Part shown: positions 38,946 to 49,501 of the stretch, in pieces
Numbering within the stretch: position 1 is the first letter of the stretch
Layout of the letters: the number at the start of each line of letters is the position of its first letter
From: Paulownia fortunei
Taxonomy: Eukaryota > Streptophyta > Magnoliopsida > Lamiales > Paulowniaceae
Reading direction: 5' to 3'
Assembly: GCA_019321725.1 (NCBI GenBank)
Contig: CM033121.1
Coordinates: 496,001 to 560,000 of the forward strand
Length of the DNA stretch: 64,000 nt
Position numbers and translations under genes: made by a program
Notes under the pieces: generated by a model
Seen by the model: the letters and a program-made list of their open reading frames with translations, nothing else
Databases searched by the model: none
Told to the model about the DNA's origin: nothing

Positions 38946-40021
38946 AATTGTTTGAACGCAAGTTGAGGATTTACCTACCCCGAGTCACACGCGAATTGAG
39001 TTGTTCAATGAAGTAAGAAAAATGTTTCTCCGTCAGCATGGTTTCTTCTTTTCTACGTACGGTGCCAGTTGTTTGAATGAAGTCTTAGAAAATTGTTCTT
39101 CCAAGAAATAAACCATTCTTGAATTGAAGTTAACATAAATGCATGTGCACAATAATTAAATCGGTTGTTTTCGGGGAATCAGGACTAACTTTTTCTCTCT
39201 TTATTCATGAGGAATTTGATACAAGAAAGCATTTCAAGATCAGGTCCCCTCCCTCCCCCAACCCTTCCCCTTAATTTAGCTTAAAAATAAGCTGCAAGCT
39301 ACTGTGTTTGGCCCTCCGCCATGCATGAACTCATGCTTCGCACAGATCCCTATCCACCCTTCATTTTATGTTGCTTCTTTAATGATATATAGGTATTTCA
39401 TTCAAGAGGAGCACAAAAGTGTTCATTTCAGCTAGCTAGTCTGAGGCTCAAATGCTTAGAAACTAGCAATTTTGCCATACAACAGCATTCAGATAAATTT
39501 TCTGTTAAAATGGTGTCTTAATTCGCTTTATAAAGCCTTAAATTCGAGCTCTCTTTTAAAAATTTTTACTTTTCCAGTTAAAAAAAAAAGAAAAGGAAAA
39601 AAAGGTCAGAAAAAAAAATTGTGCGTATAGCTAATTAAATATTGTTTCTCGAAAGGTAGCTGACATCAAGCATTCAGAGATGGAATGTGAGGCCAAGATT
39701 ACCCCCACAAAATATGGAGCGGTTTCTGTCTTTCATCAGATAACAATAGCTGGCCCCCATATGTTAGTCAGAGTATGGCCCCAAAAGAAAATCATAGAAA
39801 AAAAAATTGCTTGTTATGTGAATTTTTTTATGAATATTCTTTCCAAGAACTGAAATCGCATTTTATCTTAAATTGCCATAAATGCTGACTAGTAAGCTAA
39901 TTATTAATCTAAGGGCAATCAAATCTCAAATTGCACCAAGTATAGCTAACTTTGCTATGGAAAAATGATTTTTTTTTATTTATCATGAAAATAGATAGAA
40001 AAAAATAAAAATAAAGCAACC

Positions 40022-40135
40022 TTACCTAGGGTTTTCACACACGTTCAAGGTCGAACAGACAACGAAACAAAGGTTAACTGCAACCAAGACTGCTAACTTG
40101 ACAAACATAGCACGGAAGCCACTAACCTGCTTCAT
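40022..40135 (-). CDS. Possible small membrane or secreted peptide, 37 codons
   Basis: Unrecognised. The frame starts MKQVSGFRAMFVKLAVLVAV, continues NLCFVVCSTLNVCENPR and stops at TAA. Residues 10-27 are hydrophobic, like a signal peptide or one membrane helix, followed by two or three Cys. The frame stays open upstream (to 40273), so a longer protein starting earlier is possible. The stop overlaps AG-GTAAGG, a good donor, so the TAA may lie in an intron and the protein may continue in another exon; an AG before CAAGGACTGCTG near 38,918 (minus strand) is one candidate, but there the frame meets TGA at once. A conserved TATA box and leader lie upstream. The sister copy is broken, so coding status is doubtful; a non-coding transcript is the main alternative. 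Confidence 0.35.
   Translation of the reverse strand: MKQVSGFRAMFVKLAVLVAVNLCFVVCSTLNVCENPR
40044..40130 (-). repeat. Conserved segment, reverse copy (B2)
   Basis: Reverse-strand partner of the forward segment at 38860-38945, about 1.1 kb away; the two are inverted and could pair in a transcript covering both. It overlaps the small open frame. Confidence 0.7.
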
Positions 40136-40410
40136 GATCCGACCGACATCCGTTTCCTCGGCCGGTGGTTTCTCTACTCTCAAATTTGAATTTTGATAAA
40201 AAGAAACTTGATCAATATATAGATAATACCATCTACTAGTATATAATAAACAAGTAACAGAAACTAAAAACATTTTTTTTTTTTGTGGGAGAATTTACAA
40301 GCTGATGAAGATGAGAAATGAAGGAAGAAAGGTTAATGAAGAGGGTCATGGAATCAGAGGATGAAACTGAATTCCATAAGGGCCTGCCATTTTATTGGGT
40401 TATTCCGCAG

Positions 40411-40420
40411 ATTTTATAGG
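40411..40420 (-). promoter_or_regulatory. TATA box of duplicate B
   Basis: Minus-strand CCTATAAAAT about 275 bp before the ATG at 40135. Farther upstream are a TCACGTGTGA site (about 40490-40500) and GTCAGTCAAAG (W-box core TTGAC on the plus strand, about 40508-40520), both kept in copy A. This suggests a stress-type promoter under constraint, but that is inference. Confidence 0.5.
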
Positions 40421-41639
40421 CTCTAAAATACAAGATTTTCCAAGGACGTTTGGCTCGTGTGAAATAATTCAGCAATTGAATATTTTGCTCACACGTGAGA
40501 AAAGGCTTTGACTGACCGGTGAGATTTAGCCCTTGTGAATCCTCCCAACAACCAATTTCCAAATGACACACATGCATTCACAACATTTCCATATTTATAT
40601 TATTTGTTTGTACCCATATATTTATATATAGATATAAGTTGAACATTTATACACACACACACACTACATAATTGTATGGAGAAAGTCCTGAGTTTAGATG
40701 TTTCCGCTATTAATTATGAAAAAATATTCCGAAAAAAAAAACCCGAATATCTAGCCTCGATCATGTTAGAAGCGTTACAAATATTAAACGTCTTTTCTTT
40801 CTAACAATTTCTTTCTTATATTTTTGAGTAATTTTAATTATTTTTTTCGTCTGTCCTTTGTATTTATGTAGCATTGGAGAAAGAGAGGTGGGAGGATTGT
40901 TTACATGTAGACAACACAAATAACTATATACCAACAACAGTAATAATTCTGAAGGAGACAAAGGACTTGGAGGTGGGTTGATTTTGAAGCCAAAAAAGAG
41001 TGGGGACAGAAGGAAAAAAGAAAAAGTTTTAGATATACTGGTGGTGGTGTTAAATGAAGTTCTGATAAAAGTGATATATAAATATATATAGATATAGATA
41101 GATAAATATAAAAGTGGACAGTTTTGCTTCCAACATAACACATCAACATGTCCTTTTGGGTTCCCATCTAACTCCCCTCTACCCTTCACTTATTTTCGGA
41201 GTAGAAATAGTTTTTTGTCTTAGTGTAGTAACTATAAGGGTCACACCACAACCATCATTTTCTCAGAAACATACTTTTTCAGTCGCAGGCTTCCTAAAAT
41301 TGCGAGGGGTAAGTTGGGGAAGTTAATTTGTTGGGAAGTGGGTTCTATCTGAAATTTTCTTAGTACGAATACGAGTAGTGTTTACTTCAAGATTATAGAT
41401 AAAATTTTGGATGGATCGATACTGTCTGCTACCATTGGCATTGAATTAAGAGAGGTGGGCACTGGTCAGTGAAAGATATTACCTGTCTATATTTTTGTAA
41501 TTAGCAATAGATGAGGCATAATGCACTCAATTTAATGTAGAATAAAACAATAATGTAAGATATCAAATATTATTTGTGAAGCAACCAAAGACAATCCAAA
41601 TGAAAAAAATCTCATAATAATTTTTCATTTATAAAAAAG

Positions 41640-41871
41640 AATTTCACTACTAAGTTGGCCGATGAGAATGCCAGAGCAACTTTGTTTAGATTGACACTTT
41701 TGTCCCTTGGGCCAAAGTTCAGCAATTGCAAGAAAAGAAAAGGAAAAAGGTAATCTCAATTGAGCATAATATCAGCATATTATCTCCCAATTCTCTTTTC
41801 ACCAGTCGTCTCTAGCCCCTCCACCATGGGTACTGCCATCATCGACTGCCTGTAAGAATTTAAGATAGATA
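41640..41871 (+). repeat. Direct repeat, left copy (232 bp)
   Basis: Begins AATTTCACTACTAAGTTGG and ends TTTAAGATAGATA. The copy at 43524-43753 is identical apart from two single-base deletions in G and C runs. It lacks TG...CA ends and no primer-binding site follows, so it is not an obvious LTR. Confidence 0.95.
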
Positions 41872-43523
41872 TTATTGCGAAAATTCGTGAACGCAAGTGC
41901 ACGTTATCGTATATAAGTAATAAAATGATAAGTATATTATCGTTCCCACGAGAATTGTTGATTTATTAAGTATCGAAATTATGTTAACTCTAATTTTATT
42001 TGAATGAATGCATTTTTGTGATTTTGCTTATAAACTAAATTCAACTAAACTAAATTAATGAAAAAAAGTATTTAAAGATGAAATTCACTAACTTAAAAGC
42101 CTAGGATTATGATTTCATCGTCATTAATTCGAATTGAATAATTTATCGCATCAATTTCAATTTATTTCCTAAGTGATAGTCGACAATCCCTAAATTATCC
42201 ACTAGCCTCTCCCAAGATCTAATGAAAATATCATCAATTGCTAACCCACTATATCCCTATGTGAATTACAACAATCAACAATTCATTAAGTTTTATGGAT
42301 CTCCAATAAGACTACACAAACCATGTAAGTATATTCCTATCTTACATGCAATTTATGATTTTCTACACATAGAACTAGACACATATATCACTTTTCGGGT
42401 CAATATGATTAGCAAATCATTCAATTAGTGGCCAAGTAATTGAAAGCATTAAGAACAATGTAGAAAACTCAACTTCAAAATAAATCGAAAATTGAATTGA
42501 TACAAATATTCAAAACATCATAATTAGATTACATCATAACCCTAGAAAAATAAATTAGTTCATGATGGTAATGAAATACAAATTAACAACATTCATACAC
42601 ATAATGAAAGAAAGAAAGAGGACAATGAAATGAAACTAGAAAGAGGATGAAGTTCTTCCCTTGTTGATGGCTTCTTCACAAATCATGAAAGAATTCTCCT
42701 TTTCTTCTTCTCTTCTTCTCTCTTGGCTTTTCTCTCTCCCTCTCTCCCTCTCTAAAAATTTGATTTTTTCACCATTGGAGGCTTTTTAAATCACTGAAAA
42801 TCACATGAGAGATGCCCTAAATAGGGCAAAATGATAATTTTACCCTTTCTTGCCCGGTTGGCAGCGCCTAGGTGCCAATTTGGAGCACCTAGGCACTGCA
42901 GCAAGATGAAGTCCAATGAGGGCAGCGCCTAGGCGCTGCTCTTGCTGTCCAAGTTCAATCTCTACTGCGCTTATATCCTCTTCCAACTGATTTTTCATCT
43001 ATTTTGAGGCTAAATTGACTTTTGGTGTCTTCTTATGAATTATACCTCTATGTCTTGGATTTCTATAGGGACTTGAATCAACTCAATATGATATCTGTGA
43101 AAATATTTATGCCTGAAATATCAAGATGTATCATACTTGAAATGTTCAGTAAAGTGTAGACTATTTAACCCAATTTTTCTCATTGAAATAGAAAGAACTG
43201 AATTTCATGGTAAATATAAACATTATAGATAAATCTCTTATCTTTACAATGATTCAAGAAACAAGTCAAAATGATATTGGAGCAAAAAGTTATGATTAAA
43301 ATACGAACACTGCCCCAATAACACCAAAAAAACAGATTATTCTAAATTTAAATCAAGTTTTATGTTTCTTTCCATTTTCTCCTCATTATGCTATTAACTA
43401 CAATATTTCAAACTAAATGCATAAAAAGTAACAAAACACTCGAAAACTAAACAAAAAGTTAAGCAAATGGTACTCAATTAATGGGTATAAAAGTTAAGCA
43501 AATGGTACTCAATTAATGGGTAT
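41872..43523. mobile_element. Inserted repeat-like element, non-coding, class uncertain
   Basis: About 1.65 kb between near-identical direct repeats. It has no coding capacity. Near its left end are GAACGCAAGTGCACG and TTATCGTTCCCACGAGA, and at 42864-42939 a cluster of CCTAGG palindromes; I recall similar sequences from dispersed non-autonomous elements in other dicots. The insertion is recent, as the flanking copies are almost identical. Neither terminal inverted repeats nor a short target-site duplication were found. Confidence 0.55.
42864..42939. repeat. Cluster of CCTAGG-centred palindromes
   Basis: GCGCCTAGGTGC (42864-42875) and GCACCTAGGCAC (42885-42896) are inverted partners with one mismatch and an eight-nine base loop. 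A perfect 18 bp palindrome, GCAGCGCCTAGGCGCTGC, follows at 42922-42939. The patch is far more GC-rich than its surroundings. Confidence 0.85.
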
Positions 43524-43524
43524 A
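43455..43524 (+). repeat. 35 bp tandem duplication at the element's right end
   Basis: Two exact, adjacent copies of a unit running from AAAGTTAAGCAAATGG to TTAATGGGTATA. The second abuts the right-hand 230 bp repeat. Confidence 0.9.
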
Positions 43525-43753
43525 ATTTCACTACTAAGTTGGCCGATGAGAATGCCAGAGCAACTTTGTTTAGATTGACACTTTTGTCCCTTGGGCCAAA
43601 GTTCAGCAATTGCAAGAAAAGAAAAGGAAAAAGGTAATCTCAATTGAGCATAATATCAGCATATTATCTCCCAATTCTCTTTTCACCAGTCGTCTCTAGC
43701 CCTCCACCATGGTACTGCCATCATCGACTGCCTGTAAGAATTTAAGATAGATA
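43524..43753 (+). repeat. Direct repeat, right copy (230 bp)
   Basis: Partner of 41640-41871, see there. After GATAGATA the two copies diverge abruptly (TTATTGCG on the left, CATCCATGG on the right), marking the junction of the insertion. Confidence 0.95.
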
Positions 43754-46700
43754 CATCCATGGCTAAGACACAAAAATATCTCAATTGCTCCAGAAGAGTC
43801 ACAAGCCCACATCGAAATTCAAATCTAATTTCTATCATGGTGCAATTCAATCTTATTTTAACATTTCTCGCTCAATCTTCTGTGGAATTATCTATGAAAA
43901 TTTAAAATATTAAGTATTTCTCCTCTTTTACTAAAATTTGTTGAAGGTTTATATGGAGATCATTTCTACGTATGATTAGATCTTCTTTAATAACTAGATT
44001 GATACATTTATATATATAATACATTTTTTTGTCGTGTTCCTTCAATATTGTATGCTTATTTCCTATCTTGTCTTTTTCTTACTTCACTAATAATTTCATC
44101 TTAGGTTCTTCCCTCATCAATCTCTTCGAACTCAGTCCTATTAATCGTTCTCAATCAATGATTATGAATAATTTTGATGTATAATATCATGTAATTAATA
44201 GATAGAATTTCGCATGTTAACTAAATATAGATGACAAGTACACATCTGAAGTTGAAGTTTACAAGTGACTATTGTTCAAGATTATCTAAAAATAGAGTCA
44301 CACTCATTTTATATAAATGTTGGTTCTACCCCAATAATTTGCCTCACAGTTACACTCAATACATACAAAATTATCCACGAATGATTGATTTGATAGGTCT
44401 CCTTAATCTTATCAAAATAGTAACAGTGCCTTTATCATTTGTATGTATGTCAAAAAAAAAAAAAAAAAAAGATAAGAAATGAATTTAAGCTACTAGTGTT
44501 TAATATAAGCAACCAATTCACCTGAATTATTAAAAATATGCTAGAATAATCACATGGAATAGACTAAAAATAGATTTTGCCAATAACATCTTATCCAAGC
44601 AGTTGAGAGATTGAGGTATGAAAAATTCTACAACTATGAAATTCTAAGCTTTAGTCCCATCAAATTTATGCTATTTGTCTCATTATCTGAATTTTTTTAA
44701 TTACAAGATAAAAGAATAATTGTGACAAAATATAAAGTTGTAATATTAAAATTGTCACTAAATATTTATTTAGTAACAAAAAATTTTATTTTCATATTAT
44801 AATAATTTTATAAAATTAATAGTGATAAAAATTATGTATAAATTATCACTATGAAATCAGTGACAAAAGAACTTTGTGTAATTTGTCACTTTTGACAATT
44901 ACTAACAACTCAGAAAAATAATATTTAATAATATTTAAATTATCACTAAAATATCATTATATATATAATTATTAACAATGAAAATTGAAATACAATTATT
45001 GTTACTATTAAGTTTAAAAAAATCAAACAAAAATTATTATCACTTAATTTATATTCTTACCGACAACTTTAACACTGTCATTTGATTTGAGACTATATTA
45101 TTTATTCTTATATTAATTATTGTAATTAATTAATTATTATTTGATATTTTAATATAACATCTAACTATAGTTTCTCTAATTAAAAATAAATAAAAAGAAA
45201 CTATCATCCGAAAATCACTATTACCTCAACAAATATCTGTGTCCCTGTCTCAATCCATGAACAGTGCAAATGATAAACATTTCTCATCTAATTTACTCGT
45301 ACTCCAAAAAAAAAACACACACACACACACACACACAAACACAGTACTGTCTTGTCATTAATTTGGTATCTGAATTTAGAACAGAATCTTCACTTTTAAT
45401 TGAAATCAACAAAAAGGGAATTTAATTTATATTCTTCACAGGACCGACAGGAATTTAAAGGCCTTTCCTCGAGAGGTCAGTTCTTCAGCACAAACTTTGA
45501 ACTTGCCATGTTTTTCTGTTTACTTTTCTGACAAAAATCGCATGATATTGAGCAGACAATATTCGAATTCTTGCAATTAACATTGACAGATGCGAGTTTT
45601 TAACCCGTACGAGTTACAGAAAAAATCATGTTCTAAATTCTGAAGTCCAAAAAGTCTAGACCACGTACAACCCCTAATGTAGCATGTAGCCGACTTGCTC
45701 ATCTCGTGATTTGAAATTCAGTACATATTTCTATCTGCCCAAATGTTTAGGAATCATTCTTGTACATTAACTTGCAATAGCCTTTTATCTACTGACAAAG
45801 AATAAGCAAGTACAACATCACAAAGCATAAGCAAGTACAGTTAAAAGGAATTTAAAGATCACGTCTTCGAAATCTTAGGAGCCAATAGGAACACTTCAAA
45901 CAAGATAAAATATTGTAATATTATTTCTGAATAATGAAAAACTGTTTATAGCACTTATTGATTCAAAAATATTATTGCCAACTAGTCAAAGGGAAAAAAA
46001 AAAAAAAAAAAAAAAAAGGAAGAGGTGAGTAGGGGGTTTGCTATCACAATGAACTTTAAAAGTTATAGAACCTAACCAAAAATTATCTAACATATATTTA
46101 AGGCACGATGAAAATTTGTGGTCCAACAAACAAAAATAAAAAATAAAAAATTGCAGCATTCATATATAAAACTATAAAAAAATTAGACAAATATGTAAAC
46201 CTCTTGCAATGTTTTTAGAGTAGGAATTTAATGATATTTTGCACAGGCCAACTACCCCAAAATTGATATATATGCCTACCAAACCATGCAAATGCCCAAA
46301 CTCCACCAACCACCACATAGTGCCCAATAACTAAGCCATTTCTCACTTATTATATTGCATTCTCTACTTCTTTAATAAGTGCTTTTGATTCATCTTTTTT
46401 TTTTCTATTTTTTTTTTTTTTTTTTTTTGGGTTGCATTGACTATGCAATTTTTTTAAAAGTTTAGCATTTATCTAAGCTTTTTAGCAACTTTTCCATGCT
46501 CCTGATTTCAAAGAAAGACTTTGAGTGGGCAGGCATGAGAGTGGGAATGAGATCCAAAGATGACTATTTCAAAAAAAAAAAAAAATTACTTGCATTCAAG
46601 AACCCCTTAAGTTTTTCAAATAATTTTGAGATGTTTTTAACTCGGAAAATAATTCTTAAAACATATTGTCAAGATGAAATCAATTTAAATTTGCCATTAA

Positions 46701-49213
46701 AATTTTGGTACGAAGTTAGTTATACATCGTTTTTGGGCAATCTACATCATCCCCAGTAATATTGCAATTGATATTGCTAAGGCAATCGAACAATAATCCT
46801 AACACCAAATGCACTACCTACCAACCAAAATTCAAGAAAAAACCCAGGTACTTTAGAAACCTACTTCGTCATTCGAAAAGCGCCCACACGTACCATATAA
46901 TAATGACCGAAAAATTCTAATCCATACCCAATGTAATTAATATGTGTGCAGAAAATAAAATTCTAGAAACCCCTACACCTACTACTTCAATTGTTTGGTC
47001 ATGCATTTTCAGCCGTTGGAATGGAATAAAAGAACAATGAGACTATAAATTAATCTGGAAATGACAAATATCTATGCATGAATGAAGCATAACTAAACTA
47101 CCTCCTCAAATTAGCCACCAACCCCTGTAACCCTCCACCCACACACACACACACACACACCCCAAAAACGAAAAAAAGAAAAAAGTAACACTCACAGAGT
47201 CACACAGACACTCATACACACAGAAGGAGAGAACAATATTTTATACTTTTTTTCGTGTGTTGGGCCTTTGCCTTTTATCATGTGGATTCGACAATGACAC
47301 TTAAGAGCACAGAAACTGTGGTTGTGGTTCTATGTTGAAGAAACTTTTCTTCATTTTCGTATAAAAAAAAAAAATGTTGCAAGTTGCAAATATTTTACTA
47401 TAAAACTTCCAAAATATATAAAAAAAAAATATATATTTGTCTGATTAGCTGTGGGAATCTTCATCAGTAGTTTTTTGTCGTGGATGCATATTGGTTTAGT
47501 GCTGTTAAATCTTTGGTTATAACACTGTGAGGCATGACCCATAATCATTGGCTTGAAAGACCAAACCAGAAATTGGGACAGTAATTTCTTGTTAGATCCA
47601 AATAGACGTTTTACGAAGTGTTCCGTGTTATGTATTTTGACAATATGTGTGACAGATATAGACAGTAATTCGATATGAAAATTACTGATTCTAATTATTT
47701 TTGCATTGAATTTTGCCAAGGCAAGACATGAGAATTACTGATCCTAGTCGTCTCGTATTGAATTTTGTGAAGTCAAGTTCCGTCAAGAAAATCCCTACAA
47801 AACATTTTCATGTGGCTGTATAACAATTCAAATTTGAATATATACGTGTCCAAAATTCAGTACTAGGAAAAATTAGTTGCTAGTATTGATACAGACAGTT
47901 CAATGTTGATGGTCTGTGTTGTATTAATAAAACCTATTACATGAAACATTTTTTTTTATATAAATAAATACATGGCTAAAAAAATTTGAACAGGGCTTTT
48001 CACTTTGACTAATATCCAATTACAACCTCATCTAAATTACAACCTTAGGTGGAGTAAGGACCCTCTTGCCATGGCCATTTCTGTATGCTTCAAAATTTTA
48101 ATCCATCCGAAAATAATTATGATTATTTACCGTTGATATCGGTGGATTTCCTTAAATTGGAGTCATTAATAGTAAGTTTCCTTAAAAGCTTGATAATCTG
48201 TCGAAGAAAATCATTTTTCACAAGTTTGGTAATCATCACCTGGACGAAGACTTAATTATTTCTTTCTTTCTTTTGCATGAAGAGGTACCTGTAAAAATCT
48301 TTAGCATTGTGAAAAATTGGGCCCTCCAAATTCTTGCTAGATGGGCTCATCATGTTGGACAAGTTGAGATGGAAAGACCCATTGAGCAACTCATCTTGCA
48401 GGCCCAATAACAAACTAGAGCTGCAGGACAGTTATGGTAAAGATCGAAGATTGAGTTCACTTACATGTAATAGACTCAGAATTCAAACGGGTCATCAGAA
48501 TTGCTATTTTGTAAAATTTGGTAAAACATCCCGAACATATTAAAGTTTTAATCTTGAAACTCTGAATTAATCTACAATGAAATGGTTCTGACATCCATAG
48601 AATTGCACTTAATGAGAGTCTAAGAGTCTAACTACATACAGTGCAATGACTTATAAGCTTAGTTTCTTGGTGTCTGGCCTTAACGAACTATGTTGTGATT
48701 TCCTTAGTCCCATCGTTCTTTGATTAGACCATAAAGAGGAATTATTTGAGGTTCATGTCGTTAGAGGATATAAGTTTGTTATACTTAAAAATGTAATATT
48801 TAGATAGTTCTAATATCCAGAATCAAGATAAAGGAATTGCCAAGAAATTTTCTTGGCAGCTGTTGATAGCAATTTCCTTAATGGCAGAGCAATTTATATT
48901 GATTGTCACATTTCCCCCTCTGCCAAAATTCAGCACTAAAAATAATGCAAATAAAAGTAGGAAATTATATACAAGTGAAAAAGTCAACACCTTTGCCCCC
49001 CTGCCAAAATTCATCCCTACATACAAGAAAGAACATCTAAAACACGAAAGAGCCATATTCTCTAACAAATTTCATCTGTGCACCTAGTACTGTAGAATGA
49101 ACTAAAGAAACAGTGTTTTATTGTATACTGCTGAAGTTTTTCCTATTTGGGGAAGAAAAGAAGATGTAAAAAAACATAAAAAATGAATAATAATAAAAAA
49201 AAAAAATACAACA
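43754..49213. other. Intergenic DNA before the IDA-like gene
   Basis: No gene supported over 5.4 kb. Contains poly-A/T tracts (44451-44470, 45990-46017, 46408-46428), CA repeats (45314-45336, about 47140-47160), a cluster of GTGACAAA/TTTGTCAC dyads at 44720-44950, and a small perfect hairpin GCCAAGAA-ATT-TTCTTGGC near 48838-48857. These are typical of decayed transposon DNA. Confidence 0.45.
44720..44950. repeat. Cluster of short inverted GTGACAAA/TTTGTCAC motifs
   Basis: At least six occurrences of GTGA(C/T)AAA-like or its complement within 230 bp, several forming hairpins (TAGTGATAA...TTATCACTA; AGTGACAAAA...TTTGTCACT). Such arrays occur in the subterminal regions of CACTA-type DNA transposons; no CACTA terminus was located. 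Confidence 0.35.
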
Positions 49214-49501
49214 TCATGGACAAATTATGTCTTCATCAGCAGGGAAGTTAGAAAACTTGCTTTCACTGGAAGGATTCAAATTGTTATGGCAGAGTGATGG
49301 ACCAGAAGGAGGCACTGGCCCTCTTGGCAACCGGTTTTCGAGCAAACTTTCAAAAACCCTACCCTTCATGATTCTTGTGCTCTCTCCTATGGAACCCATT
49401 ACTACAAGAAAAATGAACAGAATCAAAGCAACTCTCTTGGACGCAACCATAAATATCTGACGATGCAACATGATCTTTCTCTTTCTCCTTTGCTCTTCCA
49501 A
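49214..49501 (-). CDS. IDL: IDA-like (IDL) secreted signalling peptide precursor
   Basis: Single-exon precursor of 95 aa. A hydrophobic segment (RVALILFIFLVVMGSIG, 23-39) after a basic N-terminus is the signal peptide; Met11 is an equally likely start, shortening the basic lead. After the variable region comes the conserved C-terminal motif: RVFESLL, then LPRGPVPPSGPSLCHNN, with the core PVPPSGPSLCHN at 62-73. It matches the IDA peptide pattern (PIPPSAPSKRHN) and, with Ser-Gly-Pro-Ser and Cys before His-Asn, looks closer to the IDL6/IDL7 branch as I recall it. IDA/IDL peptides are cut out of the precursor, hydroxylated on Pro and sensed by HAESA-type receptor kinases in cell separation and stress responses. 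About 20 residues follow the motif, ending in CP, as in IDL6/7-type precursors. A TATA-like CATATATCTAG lies close upstream (about 49535). Confidence 0.85.
   Translation of the reverse strand: MEEQRRKRKIMLHRQIFMVASKRVALILFIFLVVMGSIGESTRIMKGRVFESLLENRLPRGPVPPSGPSLCHNNLNPSSESKFSNFPADEDIICP

Larger units (their letters stand above)
38640..41200 (-). repeat. Tandem duplication, copy B
   Basis: Copy B of the locus described for 34620-37010, offset by about 4.0-4.2 kb and in the same orientation. It retains the intact small frame (40022-40135), the TATA box (40411-40420), leader block, and upstream block. The middle part differs by several insertions. Edges are approximate, set where matching blocks stop. 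Confidence 0.8.

Noticed and set aside
41640..43753. LTR retrotransposon with 230 bp LTRs
   Set aside because: No TG...CA ends, no primer-binding site after the left copy, no polypurine tract before the right copy, no gag-pol.
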